This document shows, piece after piece, positions 8,167 through 16,751 of a DNA stretch of 64,000 nt. A program made the position numbers and the translations under genes. A model generated the notes under the pieces. The model did not search any database. It saw only the letters and a list, made by a program, of their open reading frames with translations, and had not been told where the DNA came from. Source of the DNA: Polyangia bacterium (lineage in GTDB: Bacteria; Myxococcota_A; Polyangia; Nannocystales; Nannocystaceae); assembly GCA_030430565.1 (NCBI GenBank), contig JAUIKS010000010.1, positions 186,001 through 250,000 on the forward strand, in the 5' to 3' direction. Within the stretch, counting starts at the first letter, position 1; the number at the start of each line of letters is the position of its first letter.

Positions 8167-8239
8167 AGCGGGAGACGGGGTTCGAACCCGCGACATTCAG
8201 CTTGGGAAGCTGACACTCTACCAACTGAGTTACTCCCGC
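8167..8239 (-). tRNA. tRNA-Gly, anticodon CCC (reads GGG)
   Basis: A 73-base cloverleaf on the minus strand. The acceptor arms GCGGGAG and CTCCCGC pair fully, the D arm is ACTC/GAGT around AGTTGGTA, the anticodon arm is TCAGC-TTCCCAA-GCTGA giving anticodon CCC, and the T arm GCGGG-TTCGAAC-CCCGT is canonical. The discriminator base is U73, as in bacterial glycine tRNAs. CCA is not encoded. Confidence 0.96.
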
Positions 8240-8327
8240 GAGGGCCTAGGCACTTACCACGCGCCTCGCCTCCGCGCAAGCGCCGGGCGTTCTGGAGGCG
8301 CCTGTGTCGGCGTGGCAGAGTGCGGCT

Positions 8328-8957
8328 ATGGTCTCGCTCAAGCGGCAGAAGCGGGGGGTGCGTCGCAGGATCCTCGCGTGGCGGAAGGCGCTCTCGCCCC
8401 AGGAGATCGAGCGTCGTTCGCGGTGGTTGACCCGGCTCGTGATCGAGCACCCGCTGTGGGCGGAGGCGCGGGGGGTCGCGGCCTTTGTCGGGGTCCGCGG
8501 TGAGCCCGATACGCGGGCGCTGCTGGAGGCCACGCTCGCCGCGGGGAAGCTCCTCTGGCTCCCGCGCGTGTCCGATGATCGCGCGCGGATCGAGTTCCAC
8601 CGGGTGGACTCGCTCGCCGCCCTGGTGCCGGGCGTGATGGGTCTCTTGGAGCCCCCCGCGGGTGAGGTCGAGCGGCTGGATACGGCCGAGGGCTTGGAGC
8701 TGATCGTGGTGCCGGGCCTGGCCTTTGATCGCGCGGGGCGACGGCTCGGCTTCGGTCGTGGGCACTACGACCGGGTGCTGACGCCGATGCGCGGGCGGGG
8801 GGTCCCGGCGCGCGTGGGGGTCTGCTTCGAGGCTGCGCTCGAGCCTGACGGCGCGCCGATCCCGGTCGGGGAGCACGACGTGCCGATGCACTGGGTGATG
8901 ACGGAGGAGCGGCGCCTGTCCTGCGCGGCGTCGGGGCGGGCTCAGTCAGGCTCTTAA
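8328..8957 (+). CDS. 5-formyltetrahydrofolate cyclo-ligase family protein
   Basis: A 209-residue cytoplasmic enzyme that converts 5-formyl-THF to 5,10-methenyl-THF using ATP, salvaging folate. It carries the basic N-terminal helix KRQKRGVRRRILAWRKAL, the middle ARGVAAFVGVRGEPDTRAL segment, and the family signature LIVVPGLAFDRAGRRLGFGR-GHYDR in which the ATP-binding GxGxGxYDR loop is intact. ATG 8328 fits the normal N-terminus; an in-frame start at 8304 would add eight residues. In many bacteria this gene (ygfA) follows the 6S RNA gene ssrS; here tRNA-Gly lies upstream in the opposite direction and I see no 6S RNA. Confidence 0.93.
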   Translation: MVSLKRQKRGVRRRILAWRKALSPQEIERRSRWLTRLVIEHPLWAEARGVAAFVGVRGEPDTRALLEATLAAGKLLWLPRVSDDRARIEFHRVDSLAALVPGVMGLLEPPAGEVERLDTAEGLELIVVPGLAFDRAGRRLGFGRGHYDRVLTPMRGRGVPARVGVCFEAALEPDGAPIPVGEHDVPMHWVMTEERRLSCAASGRAQSGS

Positions 8958-9114
8958 CAGCCTGTGGCGAGCGTCCACGCGCCGCCTCGCTCGGTCTCTT
9001 CGCTGCTGGCTTCGTTGACGAAACTCGTACGCCCGGAGCGACTTCGCTTCGCCGCCTCGCCAGCAGCGAAAACTTCTTCACGAGACGACACGCGGGCGTT
9101 CGCCACAGGCTGTT
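8956..9114. repeat. Nested inverted-repeat spacer between convergent genes
   Basis: The outer arms AACAGCCTGTGGCGAGCG (8956-8973) and CGTTCGCCACAGGCTGTT (9097-9114) are inverse complements apart from one position, and the match continues weakly inward. An inner pair, TTCGCTGCTGGC (8999-9010) and GCCAGCAGCGAA (9059-9070), is perfect, and TTCGTTGACGAA (9011-9022) is a small palindrome. The outer tips contain the TAA stops of the flanking convergent genes. It may be a bidirectional transcription terminator or a small non-autonomous (MITE-like) element. There is no T-tract or evident target-site duplication. Confidence 0.75.
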
Positions 9115-9907
9115 ATGCCAGCGAGGCCTGGAGCTCGTCGGCGAGCAGCTGGCCGAGGAGCTCTAGGGTGTCGCGCCCCTCCTCGGCGCTCGCGGCCGAG
9201 GGGTCTCCGCAGTAGGCCCGGTCCATGCCGCACTCGAGGAAGTCGCGCGCGCCGGCCTGGATCTTGAGGTGCATCGGCACGACGTGGGCTGGGAGCGCGC
9301 GGGCGATGTCGGTCTTGACGAGCTCGGGTCGGGCGGCCAGCACGATGCTGGTCTCGTACTGCCCGGCGTGACAGGAGCCGCTCTGGAACTCGGGGGTGAG
9401 GCGCTGGACGTGACGGCGCCGGGTCTTGTCGAAGTAGACCAGCGGCTCGCCGGTCGCGGCCTGGTAGTCGCGGGCGACGGCGCGCAGGCAGGCGACGTGC
9501 CCGGGCTCGAGATGGCCGCTGAAGATCGCGACGCGGGTGAAGCCCATGCCCTTGATCGCCTTGCAGGTCTCGAGGACGAGGTTGTGGGCGACCTCGCGGG
9601 GGATCGTGGTCGAGCCCTTGAAGGCGGCGGCCCAGTCGGTGACGGCGTAGTGAATCGTCGGGAAGATGACCGCCTCGAGGCCGCGCCTGGCGAGCTCGGC
9701 GGCGCCGCGCGCCGCCATGCCCTCGCTGATCAGGCTGTCGGTCGCGAGCGGCAGGTGCGGGCCGTGGGCCTCGGTGCTGCCGAGGGGCAGCAGCGCGACG
9801 ACGGGGCGCTCGCGCGTGTTTTTCAAAATTGCCTCGACCTCGGGGTAGGTGAGGTGCGCGAGCACGTGGTGACGCGCGGCGGGGCCGCTGGCTGCTGAGT
9901 CGCTCAC
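9113..9907 (-). CDS. Creatininase-family amidohydrolase
   Basis: A 264-residue protein of the creatinine amidohydrolase family, metal-dependent enzymes that cleave cyclic or peptide-like amides (creatininase, FAPy deformylase, mycofactocin MftE). Metal ligands are visible in PLGSTEAHGPHLPLATD (about 42-58: Glu and two His and the Asp), in the IFSGHLEPGHV turn and in SGSCHAGQYETS. Length is typical. The ATG overlaps the stop of the upstream CoA-ligase gene by four bases, so the two are translationally coupled and probably act in one pathway, perhaps hydrolysis of a ring or amide before CoA activation. The substrate is unknown. Confidence 0.85.
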   Translation of the reverse strand: MSDSAASGPAARHHVLAHLTYPEVEAILKNTRERPVVALLPLGSTEAHGPHLPLATDSLISEGMAARGAAELARRGLEAVIFPTIHYAVTDWAAAFKGSTTIPREVAHNLVLETCKAIKGMGFTRVAIFSGHLEPGHVACLRAVARDYQAATGEPLVYFDKTRRRHVQRLTPEFQSGSCHAGQYETSIVLAARPELVKTDIARALPAHVVPMHLKIQAGARDFLECGMDRAYCGDPSAASAEEGRDTLELLGQLLADELQASLA

Positions 9908-11574
9908 GCGGGCAGCTCCTCGGCGAGCTTTCGCAGCGCGCCGCGCTTGATCTTGCCGGTGTCGGTGCGCGGGAGGCTCGGGATGAACTCGACCCGGCGG
10001 GGGGCCTTAAACGCGGCGATGCGCTCGCGACAGAACTGGATGATCTCGGCGGCGAGCGCCTCGCTGGGCGCGCGCCCGTCCTCGAGCTCGACGTAGGCGA
10101 GGGTCTTCTCGAGGCCGGCGGCGTCGCGGTGGCCGACGACGCCCGACTCGCGGACCGCGGGGTGACCGATGAGACAGTTCTCGACCTCGAGCGGCGAGAC
10201 GTAGACGCCGGAGCACTTGAGCATGTCGTCACCACGGCCGCAGAACCAGAAGTAGCCGTCCTGGTCGACGTAGAACTTGTCGCTGCCGCGCACCGAGTCG
10301 CCCCAGAAGGTCGCGCGGCTCTTGTCGCGCATGCGCCAGTAGCCGAGGCCGGCGGACGGCCCGGTGATCACGAGCGTGCCGATCTCGCCGGGCGGCACCT
10401 CGTCGCCGTCGTCGTCGATCAGACGGTAGCGGTAGCCGTCGACGAGCTTGCCGAGGCTGCCCTCTTTGACGTCGCCGGGGCGGTTGGTGATGTAGATGTG
10501 AAACATCTCGGCCGAGCCGATGCCGTCGTAGATCTCGACGCCGGTGAGCTGCTTCCAGTCGCGGTAGAGCCGGGGCGGGAGCGCCTCGCCGGCGCTGATC
10601 AGCGAGTGCAGGCGCGAGAGGTCGTGGTCCCGCCTGGCGTCGCGCGCGGCGAGCATCTTGGCGATGGTCGTCGGCACGGTGACGAACTGCGTGGCCCGGT
10701 AGCGCGCGAGCAGGCCGTAGTAGTCGGCCGGCGTGACGCGCTCGGGCAGGAGCACGCAGCTGCCGCCGACGCTGAAGGGGAACAGCATGTTGCTGGCGAG
10801 CGCGTAGCCGAAGAACAGCTTGGGGGCGGCGAGCGTGATGTCGTCTCGCGTGAGGCCGAGCGTGCGCTGGGCGTAGGCGATCGTGTTCCACACGAAGTCG
10901 TGGTGCATGTGGACCACGCACTTGGGGTTGCCGGTCGAGCCGCTCGAGCTGAGCCAGGTCGCGAAGTCGTCGCGGTAGGTCGGCTCGGTCTTCGCGGTCT
11001 TGGGTCGCCTCGCCAGCTCCGCGCGCCAGTCGACGGTGCCGGCCGGCGCCGGCGCTGGATCCGGGCTGCGGTCGACGACGATGATGTCGGGGCGCAGGTT
11101 GGTCGGCAGCGTCGCGGTCTTCAGCGCCTCGGCGAGCTTGGGGTAGACGACGCGGTCGACGATCACCGCGCGCGGCCGGGCGTACTCCAGGTAGTAGACG
11201 TAGTCCTTGGCCTGCAGCCAGGTGTTGGTCGGGACCGCGACGCAGCCGGCCCGCAGGACGCCGAAGTAGGCGTGCGCGAACTCCGGCGTGTCGAGCAGCA
11301 GCAGCTGCACGCGGTCCTCGATGCGCAGGCCGAGGTCGCGCAGGAGGTTGGTGACCTGACATGACGCTTCGACCAGCTGCCGGTAGCTGTGGCGCTCGTC
11401 CCCGTAGTAGATCGCGGTCTTGTCCCCGAGGCCCTCCGCGAGGCGAGCGTCGAGGAACCACTCGGCCATGTTGAGGCGATCGGGGATGACGATCTCTTCT
11501 GAGTTCTTGGTGCTTGGGTCAGGTGTGCGCGCGGCCATGGCGTCGATCGCTTTGTCGCGGCCAACGTCCCACAT
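9904..11574 (-). CDS. Acyl/aryl-CoA synthetase, benzoate-CoA-ligase-like
   Basis: A 556-residue member of the AMP-forming (ANL) ligases, which adenylate a carboxylate and transfer it to CoA. The P-loop-like motif appears as SSSGSTGNPKCVVHMH, the A5 motif as EIYDGIGSAEMFHIYI (an aromatic-acid-ligase type GxGxxEM), A8 as FWFCGRGDDMLKCSG and the A10 lysine in RTDTGKIKR. Phrasing such as GYWRMRDKSRATFWGD and VSPLEVENCLIGHPAVRESGVVG is close to benzoate-CoA ligases. The N-terminus is unclear: the frame starts at 11574, but 11538 is also possible. It heads a two-gene unit with the creatininase homologue. Which acid is used cannot be read. Confidence 0.87.
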   Translation of the reverse strand: MWDVGRDKAIDAMAARTPDPSTKNSEEIVIPDRLNMAEWFLDARLAEGLGDKTAIYYGDERHSYRQLVEASCQVTNLLRDLGLRIEDRVQLLLLDTPEFAHAYFGVLRAGCVAVPTNTWLQAKDYVYYLEYARPRAVIVDRVVYPKLAEALKTATLPTNLRPDIIVVDRSPDPAPAPAGTVDWRAELARRPKTAKTEPTYRDDFATWLSSSGSTGNPKCVVHMHHDFVWNTIAYAQRTLGLTRDDITLAAPKLFFGYALASNMLFPFSVGGSCVLLPERVTPADYYGLLARYRATQFVTVPTTIAKMLAARDARRDHDLSRLHSLISAGEALPPRLYRDWKQLTGVEIYDGIGSAEMFHIYITNRPGDVKEGSLGKLVDGYRYRLIDDDGDEVPPGEIGTLVITGPSAGLGYWRMRDKSRATFWGDSVRGSDKFYVDQDGYFWFCGRGDDMLKCSGVYVSPLEVENCLIGHPAVRESGVVGHRDAAGLEKTLAYVELEDGRAPSEALAAEIIQFCRERIAAFKAPRRVEFIPSLPRTDTGKIKRGALRKLAEELPA

Positions 11575-11673
11575 CCGCGCTCGCGCGCGCGCGCGCTCGA
11601 GGCGAGCGAGAAGTGTGCGGGCTCACGAGTCCTGGGGCCGTGCCGGCGCGGGGAGTTCGGGCACAGTGAGGGC

Positions 11674-12168
11674 GTGGAGCTCGTGTATCCGCTGATGCGC
11701 TTCGACGACCTGCGAGACAGCTTCGTCGTGTGGCTGCGCTGGGTCTCGATGGAGCGGCCGCCGTCGCCGGAGGAGCCGCCGTCCCAGGGGATCCGCGTCG
11801 AGCTGAAGCTCAACCGCAACACCGTGCTCGGGCCGACCATCGTCTACCGCCGCGACCTCGAGCAGCCCGTGTACATGAGGGCCCAGCGCGCGCGCGTGGC
11901 CGAGGTCGTCCGCGCGGCCGCGGAGCGCGGCTGGATCGACGTGACCCTCGTGATCCACGGCTCGATCGCGAACGCGCCCTACGCCGCGCTCTACCAGGTG
12001 CGTGACCACGAGGGCGAGGCCATTGACACGCGGCCGCTCAAGGGCACGCCGCTTCTGCAGCTGCAGCCCTCGACGCCGGGCGATCGTTGGCACGTCGCGG
12101 GGCAGGCGAGCGCGCGCTTCCGCCTCGAGCGCGAGGGCGGTCACCGTCATCTCACCGTGATCCGCTGA
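11674..12168 (+). CDS. Hypothetical protein, 164 residues
   Basis: Starts at GTG 11674 after GAGG. A soluble, charged protein with alternating strands (GIRVELKLNRNTVLGPTIVYRR, DVTLVIHGSIANAPYAALYQVRD, WHVAGQASARFRLE) and no signal peptide, membrane segment or known motif I recognise. The mixed alpha/beta pattern suggests one small globular domain. It is divergent from the CoA ligase (99-base spacer) and converges on the lipoprotein gene with five bases between stops. No function is proposed. Confidence 0.7.
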   Translation: MELVYPLMRFDDLRDSFVVWLRWVSMERPPSPEEPPSQGIRVELKLNRNTVLGPTIVYRRDLEQPVYMRAQRARVAEVVRAAAERGWIDVTLVIHGSIANAPYAALYQVRDHEGEAIDTRPLKGTPLLQLQPSTPGDRWHVAGQASARFRLEREGGHRHLTVIR

Positions 12169-12173
12169 CGTGG

Positions 12174-13466
12174 TCAGTTGGTGCGGTACGCGGCGAACTT
12201 GCGCAGCCAGACGTCGAGGTCGCCGTTGTCGCGCTCCTCGCTGCCGGTCGCGAACACGTTGTCGTCGTCGTCGACCGCGACGCCGAAGCCCCTGTCGTCG
12301 CCGCCGGCGGAGCCCTCGTAGACGTCGCTCCAGATCGTCGAGCCGTCGTCGCCGTCGAGCTTGCGCGTCCAGATGTCGGCGTCCTCGCCGTTGCCGGCGC
12401 CGACGTAGCCGACCACGACGACGTGGTCCTCGCTGTCGACGACGACGCCGCGCGCGACGTCCTCGTGATCACCGACGCTCGTGTGCTTGACGGTCCACAG
12501 GTTCTTGCCGCCGGCGTCGAGCTTGCGGATCCAGATGTTCTGCCCCTCGCCGTCGCGCTCGACCGCGCCGACGACCACGAGCTGCCCGCGGCTGTCGGTG
12601 GCGACGCCGAAGGCTTCGTCATCGAGGTTGTCCTCGTCGTGGAACTCGATCCAGCGCGCCTCGCCGTCGGGGTCGAAGGTCCCGTACCAGAGGTCGAGCG
12701 TCGCGTCCTTGAGCGTGGTGCTCCCGGCGACCGCGAGGCCGCCGTCGGGCAGCAGCGCGATCGCGTGGCCGTGGTCGTCGAGGTTCTCGCCGAGGTCGAG
12801 GTGCGTGTCGCGCTCGGGGGCGCCGCCGGGGCCGTAGTCGGCGAACAGGACGTTGAGGCCGTCGCCGCCCTGCTCGATCGCGCCGGTGATCGTCAGCGCG
12901 CCGTCCTCGAGCATGACGATGCCGGCGCCGCTGGCGTCGTTGAGGTTGGTGTCGTTGGTCGGGTTGACGCTCCCGTACTGATCAACCCCGACGAGGAACA
13001 CGTGCGGCACGGTGTCGGGCGTCGCGTCGCCGACCGCGTAGAAGCCGTTGTCCTGGGCGCGGGTGATCGCGCGCAGGCGCACGTCGCTGTTGCCGATGAA
13101 CGGGGCGTTCGTGCGGGAGAGCGCGCCGTCAGGTTCGAACAGGTGCACCGCGTAGTCGATGGTGCCGTCTTGCCGGGCGGTGTAGCCCGCCACGATCGCC
13201 TGGCCCGCGCTGTTGGTGGCGACCGCGAGGCCCTCGTCGTCGAGCGCGCTGCCGGCGTCGAGGACCTCGGTCCAGAGGACCTCGGCGGGCACGCCCTCGC
13301 TGCTCTCCGGGTCCCCGCAGACGCCGCCGAAGCACTGCAGCGAGGGGCCGCAGTCGCCGTCGTCGACGCACGTGCGCCCGACGAGGAAGCCGCCGTCGAA
13401 GCACGCCGCGGCGAGCGTGGCGGTGAGCGTGGCGAGGGCGAGGGCGCGGGGCGAGGCGACGGTCAT
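12174..13466 (-). CDS. Lipoprotein with beta-propeller-like WIRK-type repeats
   Basis: A 430-residue exported lipoprotein: hydrophobic signal ending LAAAC (Cys near residue 22), then a short Cys-rich segment CVDDGDCGPSLQCFGGVC, then about six repeats of roughly 50 residues. Each repeat has a GVAVD..G.VVVVG strand, a D-IWIRKLD-x-G strand and a LW turn, for example GQNIWIRKLDAGGKNLWT and DADIWTRKLDGDDGSTIW. This is the pattern of beta-propeller (SBBP-like) cell-surface proteins; function is unknown, perhaps adhesion or ligand binding. It is homologous in repeat pattern to the gene at 32180-33640. The 12-base tandem repeat at 13485 lies just before its ATG. Confidence 0.85.
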   Translation of the reverse strand: MTVASPRALALATLTATLAAACFDGGFLVGRTCVDDGDCGPSLQCFGGVCGDPESSEGVPAEVLWTEVLDAGSALDDEGLAVATNSAGQAIVAGYTARQDGTIDYAVHLFEPDGALSRTNAPFIGNSDVRLRAITRAQDNGFYAVGDATPDTVPHVFLVGVDQYGSVNPTNDTNLNDASGAGIVMLEDGALTITGAIEQGGDGLNVLFADYGPGGAPERDTHLDLGENLDDHGHAIALLPDGGLAVAGSTTLKDATLDLWYGTFDPDGEARWIEFHDEDNLDDEAFGVATDSRGQLVVVGAVERDGEGQNIWIRKLDAGGKNLWTVKHTSVGDHEDVARGVVVDSEDHVVVVGYVGAGNGEDADIWTRKLDGDDGSTIWSDVYEGSAGGDDRGFGVAVDDDDNVFATGSEERDNGDLDVWLRKFAAYRTN

Positions 13467-13484
13467 GGGGCGACTAAACAGTGA

Positions 13485-13592
13485 GCGAAGAAGAGAGCGA
13501 AGAAGAGAGCGAAGAAGAGAGCGAAGAAGAGAGCGAAGAAGAGAGCGAAGAAGAGAGCGAAGAAGAGAGCGAAGAAGAGAGCGAAGAAGAGG
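13485..13592. repeat. Tandem repeat, nine copies of a 12-base unit
   Basis: Nine head-to-tail copies of GCGAAGAAGAGA (last copy ends in G) fill most of the spacer between two minus-strand genes: the stop of the Ser/Thr kinase (13594) and the ATG of the propeller lipoprotein (13466). Perfect identity points to recent expansion by slippage. It sits within 20-130 bases upstream of the lipoprotein start, where it could alter promoter or leader spacing. Confidence 0.97.
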
Positions 13593-13593
13593 A

Positions 13594-15462
13594 CTAAAAG
13601 GTGAAGCGGTGCTCGCTGCTCATACCGAGGCGCGAGGCGGGGAACTTGAGGCCGCGGGCGACCTCGACGAGGCAGCGGCCGAGCGGCATCGTGTCGTAGG
13701 GGGCCTGCGCCTTCGCGGCGGTGACCTTACCGGCGGGGTCGATCGTGAGGTTGACGCGGACCTGCATCCCGGCGATGGCGCCGCGCTTCTCGCAGCGCTT
13801 TCGGGCCTGTCGCTCGGCCTTGCGAAGACGTGACCTGACGGCGCGCGCGGACGGGCGGTCGGGGAGCGTCGAGGCCGGCGGAGGTTTGTCCGAGCCCGTG
13901 TCGCCGGGCTTGTCGCCGGTGGTATCGACGGGCTTGTCGCCGCTATCGACGGGCTTGTCGCCGGTGGTATCGACAGGTTTGTCTTTGACGTCTCCCGTCT
14001 CGGCGGCGTCGGGCAGGTCCGGGACCTCGGCGGGCTGCGCCTCGTCGTCAGCGGTGCCCGTGGCGCTCGCGGACGCTGGCTGCTCGCCGCTCCCGGCGTC
14101 CGCCGGGGCGGCGCCCGACGTCGCGCCGACGCGCATCTCGCTCGCCGCCGTGAGCGCGGCGGTAGACGGCGGCTCAGACGCCTCGCTCGGGTCCCCGTCC
14201 GCGGGCCGCTCTGGGCCCTCCGATGCCGTCGGCGTCGCCGCGTGCTCCGCCACCTGATTCGCCGCGACCCGCTCGGGTCCCCGGTCGCTCCGCATGCTCG
14301 GCCGGCCCATCGCGATCCACGCGAGCGCGGCGACGCAGCCCGCGGCGAGCAGGCCGGTGAGCGCGAGCCACAGCGCGGTGCTGCGGCGCTCGAGCGGGCG
14401 CTCGGGGGCGGTGGGGGTCGGGAAGCTCCCGACGTGCTCGAGCGCGTAGGCGAAGTCGCGGGCGCTCTGGAAGCGCTGGTCGACGTCCGGCGCGAGCGAC
14501 TTGAGCACCAGCCGCTCGAGCGGCGCGCTGATGTCGGCGTCCGGCGCCAGCTCGCGGGGCGAGGGCGGCGGCTCGCTGACGCGCTTGATCAGCGAGCCGA
14601 GCGGGCCCGTGCCGGTGAAGGGCAGCTGCCCGGTGATCAGCTCGAACAGGATCACGCCGACCGAGTAGAGGTCGGTGCGCGGGTCGAGGCGGAAGCCCTG
14701 AGCTTGCTCCGGGGACATGTAGTCGGTGGTCCCCATCACGACGCCCGTGCCGGTCTTGGGCGCGCCGCTGTCCTCCTCGCCCTCGTTGCTCTTGATCTTG
14801 GCGATCCCGAAGTCGAGGACCTTGACGTAGTCCGGGTTGCCGCGCAGGTGCAGGCGAAAGCAGTTGCTCGGCTTGATGTCGCGGTGGATGACGCCGTGCG
14901 CGTGCGCGGCCTCGAGCGCCGCGAGGATCTGCAGGACGATCCGGCGCGCGCGCTCCCAGTGCATGGGGCCCTCGCGCTGGAGCGTCGCGGCGAGGTCCTC
15001 GCCCTCGAGCCACTCCATGACGAAGTAGGGCACGTCGTCGTCGGTGCGCCCGAAGTCGGTGATGTCGACGATGTTGTCGTGGCGGATCATCGAGGCCGCG
15101 CGGGCCTCACGGTTGAAGCGCTTGACGAGCTCTTGCTTGCGCGTGAACTCGAGCCCCAAGATCTTGATCGCGACCATGCGGTCGAGGTCGATGTGGCGGG
15201 CGAGGTAGACGTCGCCCATCCCGCCCGCGCCGATCTTCTCGAGGAGCTCGTAGCGGCCGCCTAGGACCGCGCCCTTGCCGGAGCGCAGCGGCTTGCGCGT
15301 CCGCATCGAGGCCGTCGCGTTCGGGGCTGGACGCGCGTCCTCGTCGCTCGCCAGCACGACCGCAGGACGCGGGCCCTCGTCGCTAGCGAGGACCGGCGCG
15401 GGTCCTCGCTGCGCGAGGACGGTCGCGTCCAGACGGACGCTCCCGCTGCTTGACTTGGGCAC
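13594..15462 (-). CDS. Membrane Ser/Thr protein kinase with TonB/AgmX-like C-terminal domain
   Basis: A 622-residue Hanks-type kinase. The cytoplasmic catalytic domain (about 70-335) has the Gly loop IGAGGMGDVYLARH, lysine in VAIKIL, HRDIKPSN, DFG in VLDFGIAK, and the activation segment GTTDYMSPEQ, so it should be active. A single membrane segment (about 360-385, TALWLALTGLLAAGCVAALAWI) leads to a low-complexity stalk with repeats of DKPVDTTG and DKPVDSG. The last about 100 residues (RKRCEKRGAIAGMQVRVNLTIDPAGKV...GRCLVEVARGLKFPA) look like the TonB/AgmX-GltJ-type C-terminal fold of myxobacteria. Start is GTG. It probably senses or couples to an envelope partner. Confidence 0.93.
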   Translation of the reverse strand: MPKSSSGSVRLDATVLAQRGPAPVLASDEGPRPAVVLASDEDARPAPNATASMRTRKPLRSGKGAVLGGRYELLEKIGAGGMGDVYLARHIDLDRMVAIKILGLEFTRKQELVKRFNREARAASMIRHDNIVDITDFGRTDDDVPYFVMEWLEGEDLAATLQREGPMHWERARRIVLQILAALEAAHAHGVIHRDIKPSNCFRLHLRGNPDYVKVLDFGIAKIKSNEGEEDSGAPKTGTGVVMGTTDYMSPEQAQGFRLDPRTDLYSVGVILFELITGQLPFTGTGPLGSLIKRVSEPPPSPRELAPDADISAPLERLVLKSLAPDVDQRFQSARDFAYALEHVGSFPTPTAPERPLERRSTALWLALTGLLAAGCVAALAWIAMGRPSMRSDRGPERVAANQVAEHAATPTASEGPERPADGDPSEASEPPSTAALTAASEMRVGATSGAAPADAGSGEQPASASATGTADDEAQPAEVPDLPDAAETGDVKDKPVDTTGDKPVDSGDKPVDTTGDKPGDTGSDKPPPASTLPDRPSARAVRSRLRKAERQARKRCEKRGAIAGMQVRVNLTIDPAGKVTAAKAQAPYDTMPLGRCLVEVARGLKFPASRLGMSSEHRFTF

Positions 15463-15821
15463 GACTCAACCATAGCTCACGCGAGCGCGTCATGAGCGAC
15501 CGGACGCGCGCCCGCGCGAGCGACTCGCGGGCGCGCGTCACCACGTACGACGCGCTCCCACGATGTGTCCTGATCCGCGCGAGCGCTGTCGAGCACGGGC
15601 ACGCGGGTGAGCGCCCCGCGCACGCGGCAGACCGCAGTATCGCACCTCGAGCGTGCGGACGCCGAGGCGCGCCCGGTGATAACGCCGGTACTTTGTGCCA
15701 GGTCACGGCTTGGCGCGCGCCGGGGCGCGGATCGTTCGCTCGCTCTCTTGTCGGGCCGGCGGTCGGCCCCTACCATCGAAGTCGCGTGGGCTCAAGACAA
15801 CGTGCGCAGCGGCGGTCACCC
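15463..15821. other. Divergent intergenic region, no gene seen
   Basis: About 360 bases between the kinase start (GTG at 15462, minus) and the ATG at 15822 (plus). The frame of the downstream gene is open throughout, but that stretch has no protein-like composition. It must hold the promoters for both genes; I cannot point to a confident -35/-10 pair. Confidence 0.4.
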
Positions 15822-16736
15822 ATGGGGTCGAGCAGGCTCAGCCACGCGCGGGCGTTTGTACTCGCGTGCGCGACGTTTTCAATAATGTCTCTTGGGACAT
15901 GTTCTGAAGCGGCCGCCGGACCCGCGCAGGACGAGGCGCAGCGGCGACAGGAGCTGCACAACGCGGCGCAGGCACGGTTCGACGCGGGCGACTACGACGG
16001 CGCGCTCGAGCAGTGGATCCGCGTCCACGACGAGCTCCCGGCGGATCCGGAGCTCGAGGCCTACCGCGCGGTCTTGCTCCACGCGATCGCGTCGGCGGCG
16101 GCCTTATCACACGAGGCCAGCGGGGACCCCGAGCCGCTGTCGCGCGCGCTCGCGGTCTACGAGCACGATCTCGATCCGAACCGCGGGCGCGAGGACGGCG
16201 GGATCTCGGACCCCGAGCAGCTGCGGCCGCTGGTCGAGCGGCAGCAGAGCCTCGAGGCGGCGCTCGCCGAGGCCGGCGGCGTGAGCTCAGAGCCTGCGGA
16301 GTCGGACCCGCCCCTCGAGCCCCCCGCGCCCGCGCCCGCGCCCGAGCGCGGCGATCGTGACGCGCGCGGCAGAACGCTGCAGCTCGTCGGCGGCGTCGCG
16401 CTGGGCGTCGGCGCGGCCTCCCTCGGCGTGATGAGCTGGGCGCTCTACGAGGGCGAGCAGATCGATCAAGAGGGCGCGAGCTTCGCCATGAGCAACGGGA
16501 TCAACAGTGACGGCAGCGCCGTCGATGACCTGATCAAGCGCGGCGAGCGAGCGAACACGCTCGCCGTCGCGACCGGCGTGGTCGGGGGCGTGCTGCTGGC
16601 GGCCGGCGTCACGCTGCTGGTGTTCGGGACCCGTGACCGCGCAGCGGCGAAGGCCAGCGCCAAGGCCCAGCGGGCGACGCTCGCGCCGGCCTTGGCGCCG
16701 CGCTTCGCGGGCGCCGTGCTGCACCTGCGGTTCTGA
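15822..16736 (+). CDS. Exported TPR-containing protein with two C-terminal membrane segments
   Basis: A 304-residue protein. The signal sequence (RAFVLACATFSIMSLG, cleavage near AAA-GPAQ) is followed by a TPR-like helix pair, NAAQARFDAGDYDGALEQWIRVHDELPADP. A Pro-rich linker leads to two hydrophobic segments (LVGGVALGVGAASLGVMSWA and TGVVGGVLLAAGVTLLVFG) separated by a polar loop. This signal + TPR + two-TM layout is common and uncharacterised in myxobacteria. ATG 15822 is preferred because upstream residues lack signal-like features. The gene is divergent from the kinase, and a terminator follows. Confidence 0.75.
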   Translation: MGSSRLSHARAFVLACATFSIMSLGTCSEAAAGPAQDEAQRRQELHNAAQARFDAGDYDGALEQWIRVHDELPADPELEAYRAVLLHAIASAAALSHEASGDPEPLSRALAVYEHDLDPNRGREDGGISDPEQLRPLVERQQSLEAALAEAGGVSSEPAESDPPLEPPAPAPAPERGDRDARGRTLQLVGGVALGVGAASLGVMSWALYEGEQIDQEGASFAMSNGINSDGSAVDDLIKRGERANTLAVATGVVGGVLLAAGVTLLVFGTRDRAAAKASAKAQRATLAPALAPRFAGAVLHLRF

Positions 16737-16751
16737 CGCTCCCAAAAACAG

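Noticed and set aside
13469..13597. Repeat array as a CRISPR array
   Set aside because: Units are 12 bases and contiguous with no spacers; no cas genes are near.
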